From positions 1 to 11,147 of the forward strand of contig JAADDT010000047.1 in assembly GCA_013153765.1 (NCBI GenBank): a DNA stretch of 11,147 nucleotides, read 5' to 3'. The DNA comes from Aquificota bacterium. Its GTDB lineage: Bacteria > Aquificota > Aquificia > Aquificales > Hydrogenothermaceae. A model generated the notes under the pieces. That model saw only the letters and a program-made list of their open reading frames with translations, searched no databases and had not been told where the DNA came from. Numbering within the stretch: the first letter of the stretch is position 1; each line of letters opens with the position of its first letter. The translations under genes were made by a program, and so were the position numbers. Positions 7,079 through 11,147 of the stretch are shown here, piece after piece.

Positions 7079-7960
7079 TTGAAGAACAATCTTAACGAAA
7101 GGAAGATTTTATTAATAGGTTTGCTCCTGTCCCTTTTCATACATACCACCATTCTTGCCGGACTAATTTACTTTAAGCCTGAAAAGAAAAAACCGGAAAA
7201 AAAGGAAAAGATAGTTTACATTAACATAGTAAAGCCAAAGCCAAAAGAAAACAAAGCTCCCAAAGTAATGAAAAAGGTGCCAAAGTCGGAAAAAAAGGTG
7301 GCGGAAAAGCCAAAACCAAAGCCACAGCCACAGCCAAAACCAAAGCCAAAACCAAAGCCGAAGCCCAAGCCTAAACCTAAGCCCAAGCCGAAACCTAAGC
7401 CAAAGCCTAAACCAAAACCAAAGCCTAAACCTGTGCCTGTGGAAAAGCCAGAACCGAAAGAAATAAAGGTGGCGGAGGTAAAGCCTGAAGAGATACAGGA
7501 CATCCGTCAGGAAATAGAAGAGGTAAACATGGAAGCTACCATAGAGCCGGAGCCTTTTACCGTTGCTAATCTACAGGGTAAAGACCTTATATACCAGCAC
7601 GGCTCGGAAGAGCCGATACAGGAAGACAGGGAAACGGACGACGCCGTACTCCAGTACATAAGGGAGCTTGAAAAATACCTGAACGAGCTTGCCCGTAAGA
7701 AAGACCTTTATCCTCCTATGGCAAAAAGGTTAAGGATAGAAGGCTCTCTGGTTGTAAGGTTCAAAATCAGGGCTGACGGCTCGGTTGACGAAAGCTCCAT
7801 AGAGATAGTGGACAGCAGTAATTTTAACATACTTGATAAAGGTGCGATAAAACTGATAAAAAAATACGTGCCTGAATTTGCAAAAAAGTACGGCAAAAAA
7901 CCGCCGAAGGGAGACCTTACGATAGAACTGCCGATAACGTTTGAGATAATAGGCTGGTGA
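7079..7960 (+). CDS. tonB: TonB energy transducer with a long Lys-Pro spacer
   Basis: TonB carries energy from ExbBD to outer-membrane receptors for iron complexes, vitamin B12 or other large nutrients. The 293-residue protein has an N-terminal helix (about 10-32) with the SxxxH motif, Ser18 and His22, needed for coupling to ExbBD. A Lys/Pro-rich periplasmic spacer follows, including 21 unbroken dipeptide units (residues 77-118), then an acidic segment (about 120-195) and a TonB C-terminal domain (about 205-293) with LYPPMAKRLRIEGSLVVRFKI and a final LPITFEIIGW. The start is TTG with no clear Shine-Dalgarno. Because the exbD stop is two bases upstream, re-initiation by coupled ribosomes is likely. 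No receptor gene is in the window, so the cargo is unknown. Confidence 0.93.
   Translation: MKNNLNERKILLIGLLLSLFIHTTILAGLIYFKPEKKKPEKKEKIVYINIVKPKPKENKAPKVMKKVPKSEKKVAEKPKPKPQPQPKPKPKPKPKPKPKPKPKPKPKPKPKPKPKPKPVPVEKPEPKEIKVAEVKPEEIQDIRQEIEEVNMEATIEPEPFTVANLQGKDLIYQHGSEEPIQEDRETDDAVLQYIRELEKYLNELARKKDLYPPMAKRLRIEGSLVVRFKIRADGSVDESSIEIVDSSNFNILDKGAIKLIKKYVPEFAKKYGKKPPKGDLTIELPITFEIIGW
7307..7432 (+). repeat. In-frame 6-bp repeat encoding 21 Lys-Pro/Gln-Pro units in tonB
   Basis: Twenty-one AAR-CCN units in a row, two of them CAG-CCA, encode residues 77-118. Lysine uses both AAA and AAG and proline uses all four CCN codons, so the DNA is far from a perfect repeat. An alternating Lys-Pro chain adopts an extended, stiff shape, as in the Escherichia coli TonB spacer that reaches across the periplasm. 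Confidence 0.9.
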
Positions 7961-8397
7961 TGAAAAAGGTAAAAATATTTACAGACGGCTCATCTCTGGG
8001 AAATCCGGGGGCTGGAGGGTGGTGTGCCATCCTTAAATACAGGGAACACAGTAAGGTGCTGAAGGGGGGCAAGACCACCGCAACAAACAACGAGATGGAG
8101 CTTAAGGCTGTTCTGGAAGGTCTGAAAGCACTGAAAGAGCCCTGTGAGGTGGAGCTTTACACGGACAGTAAGTACATCGTTGATGCAATTTCCCAGTGGA
8201 TACACGGCTGGGCTGAAAACGGCTGGAAAAACGCCTCAAAAAAGGAAATCTCACACAAACAGATGTGGCAGGAGATTTACGGGCTTATGCAGAAACACAG
8301 GGTAAAACCTTGCTGGGTAAAGGGACATTCGGGACACGAAGAGAACGAAATGTGCGACAGGATAGCTAAAGAGGAAGCCAGACGGTCTGCAAAATAG
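7960..8397 (+). CDS. rnhA: Ribonuclease HI
   Basis: RNase HI cuts the RNA strand of RNA-DNA hybrids, removing R-loops and primers in the cytoplasm. From the ATG at 7960 the protein has 145 residues with the whole active site: Asp9 (FTDGSS), Glu47 (NNEMEL), Asp69 (YTDSKY), His123 (KGHSGH) and Asp133 (CDRIAKEEA). These correspond one residue earlier to Asp10, Glu48, Asp70, His124 and Asp134 of Escherichia coli. The basic-handle region (WIHGWAENGWKNASKKEISHKQMW) is also present. A GTG at 7957 is in frame just before the ATG. The ATG overlaps the tonB stop (TGATG), so it is coupled to the TonB operon though functionally unrelated. No transcription terminator is seen after it. Confidence 0.96.
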   Translation: MKKVKIFTDGSSLGNPGAGGWCAILKYREHSKVLKGGKTTATNNEMELKAVLEGLKALKEPCEVELYTDSKYIVDAISQWIHGWAENGWKNASKKEISHKQMWQEIYGLMQKHRVKPCWVKGHSGHEENEMCDRIAKEEARRSAK

Positions 8398-8422
8398 TTT
8401 ATGTGGAAAATCATAAAACCTC

Positions 8423-8465
8423 CTCTCCTCCCGATATTAAACTAAACCTATCTCTGGGGGGAGAG
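8423..8465 (+). promoter_or_regulatory. Hairpin sequestering a ribosome binding site, candidate RNA thermometer or riboregulator
   Basis: CTCTCCTCCC (8423-8432) can pair over 10 bp, with one G-U wobble, with GGGGGGAGAG (8456-8465), leaving a 23-base A/U-rich loop. The right arm is the only Shine-Dalgarno of the gene that starts at 8473, so the folded form should block translation. The left arm continues from ACCTCC (8419-8424). The pairing is seen directly; the regulatory role is inference. Confidence 0.55.
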
Positions 8466-8472
8466 TATTAAA

Positions 8473-8889
8473 ATGGAAATAATATTTGAAGCAAAAAGAC
8501 TTGAAGTCATTGACGAAAACCAATTTTCAAACGGTTTTTTCCTTGAGAGGGCTGGGAACTTTTTCCTTGCAGAACTCCAGAAGGCAGGTTTTAAACCTGT
8601 GTTAGAGCAGGACGAATGGGGACTTCGTATCTCAATGAAGGAGGAGAACCTTACGCTTTACCTGAGGCTTTCAAACGTGCTTAAGGACAACTCAAAGATA
8701 GACGACGGTCTTATAGCCTTCAGGTGTCTTACAGGCTACACTGTAAGCGGTAAGGGAAAGCTTTTGAGCCTTTTTGGTAAACTGTCTCCTGAGGAAAAAC
8801 TGGCAAAACTGAACTGGACGGTAAAGAACATACTTTCCACAGCAGGGATAAAGATAATCTCCATAAAAAACGATGTTGTCTCAGCCTGA
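8473..8889 (+). CDS. Hypothetical protein, 138 residues, family not recognised
   Basis: I do not recognise this family. The protein is soluble-looking, with no signal peptide or membrane helix and only a single cysteine (CLTGY, about residue 84). It reads as a small mixed alpha/beta domain: an N-terminal beta strand (EIIFEAKRLEVI), a helix (about 25-38), then strands GLRISMKEENLTLYLRLSNV, a gap, and a C-terminal helix (SPEEKLAKLNWTVKNILS) with a last strand. The phrase WTVKNILSTAGI may be a helix-turn region. The start ATG lies 9 bases after a strong GGGGAG, and the codon use matches the neighbours, so it is real and native. The gene stands between rnhA and radA without overlaps, and its ribosome site is in a hairpin. 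Function unknown. Confidence 0.82.
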   Translation: MEIIFEAKRLEVIDENQFSNGFFLERAGNFFLAELQKAGFKPVLEQDEWGLRISMKEENLTLYLRLSNVLKDNSKIDDGLIAFRCLTGYTVSGKGKLLSLFGKLSPEEKLAKLNWTVKNILSTAGIKIISIKNDVVSA

Positions 8890-8937
8890 ATTTGTCATTT
8901 ATTATTAAATAACCAAAAACTAAACACCGGTAATTTT

Positions 8938-10290
8938 ATGGCAAAGAAAAAGACCGTTTACAGTTGTACCGAATGTGGAGCCTCCTTTCCGGCGTGGTCC
9001 GGAAGGTGTCCCTCCTGCGGAAGCTGGAACACCTTAACGGAGGAAAAGGTATCAAAAAAGTCCGTAAAGGAGCAGGCAAAACCTTCCTATTCCAAACCTG
9101 AACCTATAAGTAAGGTAAAGTCAACGCAGGCTTACGACCGTATATCAACCGGCATATCCACGCTTGATCAGGCACTTGGGGGAGGTATGGTGGCTGGACA
9201 GGTAATACTCCTGTCCGGTGAGCCGGGGATAGGAAAGTCAACCTTACTCCTTCAGGTATCCTCTAACATCGCCGAAAAAAACAGGGTTTTATATATTACA
9301 GGGGAAGAGTCTGCCCATCAGGTTCAACTCAGGGCAGAAAGGATAGGGGCGTTGAAAGACAACCTGCTTGTCCTTTCCGAAACGATGCTTGAGGCTGTGG
9401 AAGAGGCGGTGAAAACGGAAAAGCCGGACTTGATAGTGCTTGATTCAGTCCAAACTGTATATTCTACGGAGCTTGACTCTTCGGCAGGTTCGGTCTCACA
9501 GGTAAGGGAGGTAAGTAGCCGTCTGACCGAGCTGGCAAAATCCCTTGAAATCCCGCTTATAATAGTCGGTCAGGTTAACAAGGAAGGGAGCATAGCAGGT
9601 CCCAAAGTCCTTGAACATCTGGTTGACACGGTGGCACAGTTTGAAGGTGAAAGGGGACACGCTTACAGGGTTTTAAAAATAATAAAAAACAGGTTTGGAG
9701 CCGCCGGGGAGATGGCTGTCTTCTCAATGGAGGACAGGGGACTTAAGGAGGTGGCAAATCCGTCCTCATTCTTCCTTGCCGAAAGACCTGTAGGCAGGGC
9801 TGGGAGCATAATATTCCCGTTTACGGAAGGTTCAAAACCTGTTCTGGTTGAGGTGCAGGCACTCGTTTCCAAAACGGTCTATGCTGTACCGCAGAGGAAG
9901 ACGCAGGGGTTTGATATAAACAGGCTTTCCATAATCACGGCTATCATAGAAAAGGAAACGGGGGTGTTTTTGAAGGACAGGGACATATTCGTTAACGTGG
10001 TGGGCGGTATTACGGTAAAAGAGCCGGCGGCAGACCTGCCTGTGGCACTTGCCATACTGTCTTCCCTGAAAAACATTCCCTTACCTGAAGGTATGTCAGC
10101 CTTCGGAGAGCTTGGACTTACAGGTGAAGTCCGTTCCGTTTACTACACGGAGCACAGGATAAAGGAAGCGAAAAGGTTCGGCTTTGACAGGATTATCGTC
10201 CCTGCCAGCACTGACGTGGAGGATAAGGCTTTAATAAAGGTGAAAAACATACAGGAGGCTGTAAAGGTTATAGATGGGGCAGTTAAGTAA
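8938..10290 (+). CDS. radA: DNA repair protein RadA/Sms
   Basis: RadA is a RecA-like ATPase and helicase that processes branched recombination intermediates in DNA repair. The 450-residue protein is full length, with the domains in the usual order. A zinc finger has Cys10, Cys13, Cys25 and Cys28. The ATPase core has Walker A GEPGIGKST (94-102), Walker B LIVLDS (165-170) and the RadA-specific KNRFG (250-254). The Lon-like C-terminal domain (about 285-450) includes the DLPVALAILSS region. Nothing is missing. No obvious Shine-Dalgarno precedes the ATG at 8938, and no clear promoter is found in the 48-base gap upstream. The next gene, a uracil-DNA glycosylase, overlaps its end by 17 bases, giving a two-gene DNA repair unit. 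Confidence 0.97.
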   Translation: MAKKKTVYSCTECGASFPAWSGRCPSCGSWNTLTEEKVSKKSVKEQAKPSYSKPEPISKVKSTQAYDRISTGISTLDQALGGGMVAGQVILLSGEPGIGKSTLLLQVSSNIAEKNRVLYITGEESAHQVQLRAERIGALKDNLLVLSETMLEAVEEAVKTEKPDLIVLDSVQTVYSTELDSSAGSVSQVREVSSRLTELAKSLEIPLIIVGQVNKEGSIAGPKVLEHLVDTVAQFEGERGHAYRVLKIIKNRFGAAGEMAVFSMEDRGLKEVANPSSFFLAERPVGRAGSIIFPFTEGSKPVLVEVQALVSKTVYAVPQRKTQGFDINRLSIITAIIEKETGVFLKDRDIFVNVVGGITVKEPAADLPVALAILSSLKNIPLPEGMSAFGELGLTGEVRSVYYTEHRIKEAKRFGFDRIIVPASTDVEDKALIKVKNIQEAVKVIDGAVK

Positions 10291-10921
10291 GCACATAAGG
10301 ATTTTAGAGGAACTGGGATACGAATACTTGTACTTGGAGGGAGGTATGGCGGACATTACGGAAGAAAAACTGAAAGAGCTTGAGAAGATCAGGAAGGAGA
10401 TACAGGAATGTAAAAAGTGCGACCTGCATAAGTACCGTACACAGCCGGTACTGGGGGAAGGGAATCCTGACGCAAGGCTGGTTTTTGTCGGTGAAGCACC
10501 GGGAGGGGACGAAGATAAGCAGGGAAGACCGTTCGTAGGAAGGGCTGGAAAACTCCTTACAAAGCTGATAGAGGAGGCTGGACACAAAAGGGAGGAGTTT
10601 TACATCACCAATGTGTGTAAATGCCGTCCGCCTAAAAACAGAACGCCCACACCTTGGGAGATGGAAGCCTGCTTTCCGTACCTGAAAAGACAGCTTGAAA
10701 TCATAAAACCTAAAGTGGTATGCCTGCTTGGTGGCACTGCCGCAAGGGCTTTTTTAGGCAGACAGGTATCAATAACCAAAGAAAGGGGGTCTGTTATAAA
10801 CTGGAACGGGTACATACTCTACCTTACTTACCATCCGGCTTACGTGTTAAGAAATCCTTCCGCAGAGCAGACCTTACTTGAGGACATTAAAAAGGCTATC
10901 CAGCTTGCCTATTCTGATTGA
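10274..10921 (+). CDS. udg: Family 4 uracil-DNA glycosylase with 4Fe-4S cluster
   Basis: The enzyme removes uracil, produced by cytosine deamination, from DNA, a common need at high temperature. The 215-residue protein has the family motifs: GEAPG (73-77) followed by GRPFVGRAG, NVCKCRPPKNRTP (113-125), and the THP-type region YHPAYVLRN with His187. The likely 4Fe-4S ligands are Cys46, Cys49, Cys117 and Cys133; the 16-residue gap between the last two matches the Thermotoga maritima enzyme. The start at 10274 lies inside radA with AAAGGT 5 bases upstream. An in-frame ATG at 10346 follows a much stronger GGAGG and would give 191 residues, close to the T. maritima length of about 190. The extra 24 residues look like a normal helix, so both starts are possible. 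Confidence 0.93.
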   Translation: MGQLSKHIRILEELGYEYLYLEGGMADITEEKLKELEKIRKEIQECKKCDLHKYRTQPVLGEGNPDARLVFVGEAPGGDEDKQGRPFVGRAGKLLTKLIEEAGHKREEFYITNVCKCRPPKNRTPTPWEMEACFPYLKRQLEIIKPKVVCLLGGTAARAFLGRQVSITKERGSVINWNGYILYLTYHPAYVLRNPSAEQTLLEDIKKAIQLAYSD

Positions 10922-10996
10922 AAAAAGGCGGTAATTCCACTATTATAAAAATCGGTATAAAACTTGTATAAATAAAGTAAAAAAAGGAAGGTCAGT

Positions 10997-11147
10997 TTGG
11001 GTGTAAAAATCGCACTTGCCCTTGACGTTAAAGACCTGAAAGAGGCTTACTCCCTCCTGAAGGAGCTGGAAGGGGAGGAGCTTATCATAAAAGTTGGCTA
11101 CTCCCTTTTCATAAAGGGAGGCAGGGACTTACTAAAGGCTGTAAAGG
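10997..11147 (+). CDS. pyrF: Orotidine 5'-phosphate decarboxylase, N-terminal part, cut by window end
   Basis: Only the first 50 codons are in the window. The translation begins MGVKIALALDVKDLKEAYSL and contains IIKVGYSLFIKGGRDLL, matching the start of the TIM barrel of PyrF: ALD with the substrate-contacting aspartate (residue 10), then the lysine of the IKVG strand. The enzyme makes UMP from OMP, the last step of pyrimidine synthesis. The start is TTG, with GGAAGG (10986-10991) 5 bases upstream. The 75 bases before it contain TATAAA at 10956 and 10967 as possible -10 boxes without clear -35 boxes; no terminator hairpin separates it from the glycosylase gene, so read-through is possible. Confidence 0.85.
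   Translation, partial: MGVKIALALDVKDLKEAYSLLKELEGEELIIKVGYSLFIKGGRDLLKAVK

Noticed and set aside
7307..7432. Possible CRISPR or non-coding tandem repeat
   Set aside because: Units are 6 bp with no spacers and keep the tonB frame, so it is a protein-coding repeat.
7216..7503. Gly/Phe-rich - strand frame resembling a glycine-rich repeat protein
   Set aside because: It is the reverse complement of the Lys-Pro codons of tonB; the regular GF/GL pattern is produced by AARCCN units.
6211..7960. TolQ-TolR-TolA (cell division Tol-Pal) rather than ExbB-ExbD-TonB
   Set aside because: The third protein has SxxxH, a Lys-Pro spacer and a TonB-type C-terminal domain, and no tolB or pal gene follows.

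Overview
The window looks like chromosomal DNA from a thermophilic, microaerophilic, Gram-negative bacterium, most likely of the Aquificota. The clues are heavy use of AGG/AGA arginine and ATA isoleucine codons, tightly packed overlapping genes, many TTG starts, a KDO8P synthase whose four metal ligands sit at the residue numbers known from Aquifex aeolicus, a short ExbB, a thermophile-type family 4 uracil-DNA glycosylase and a cbb3 oxidase. The family cannot be fixed from sequence alone. No tRNA, rRNA, insertion sequence, prophage or CRISPR array was seen.

Region 1 (1-3557, + strand) is a cbb3-type oxygen reductase operon with an unusual layout: membrane-anchored diheme cytochrome c, ccoN, ccoO, a two-helix CcoS-like protein, then a 74-residue protein that is only the N-terminal membrane anchor of CcoP. 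The usual CcoP subunit appears to be split into two polypeptides encoded at opposite ends of the operon. Four of the five genes have a GGAGGT Shine-Dalgarno and the fifth has GGAGGG.

Region 2 (3558-3714) is short but dense. A near-consensus sigma-70 promoter is followed within about 65 bases by an intrinsic terminator. The predicted short transcript begins with ACCUCCCCCCCUCCCCC, a natural anti-Shine-Dalgarno sequence, making it a good candidate for an undescribed small RNA. An extended -10 element for the next gene follows.

Region 3 (3715-6210) holds a rhomboid protease gene on the + strand converging with, and overlapping by 14 bases, a - strand pair: kdsA (LPS inner-core sugar synthesis) and a translationally coupled outer-membrane-type lipoprotein with an LptM-like head and three FN3-like domains. 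A 20-bp perfect palindrome lies over the predicted kdsA promoter in the divergent kdsA/exbB intergenic region.

Region 4 (6169-8397) is exbB-exbD-tonB-rnhA: a complete compact TonB energy-transducing system with RNase HI coupled to its end. TonB carries a 42-residue Lys-Pro (two Gln-Pro) spacer.

Region 5 (8398-11147) has an unrecognised 138-residue protein whose ribosome binding site is locked in a 10-bp hairpin, then radA overlapping a family 4 uracil-DNA glycosylase (DNA repair), and the start of pyrF cut by the window end. The hairpin-sequestered ribosome site and the C-rich small RNA candidate are the two observations most likely to be new; the same G-tract is complementary to both.
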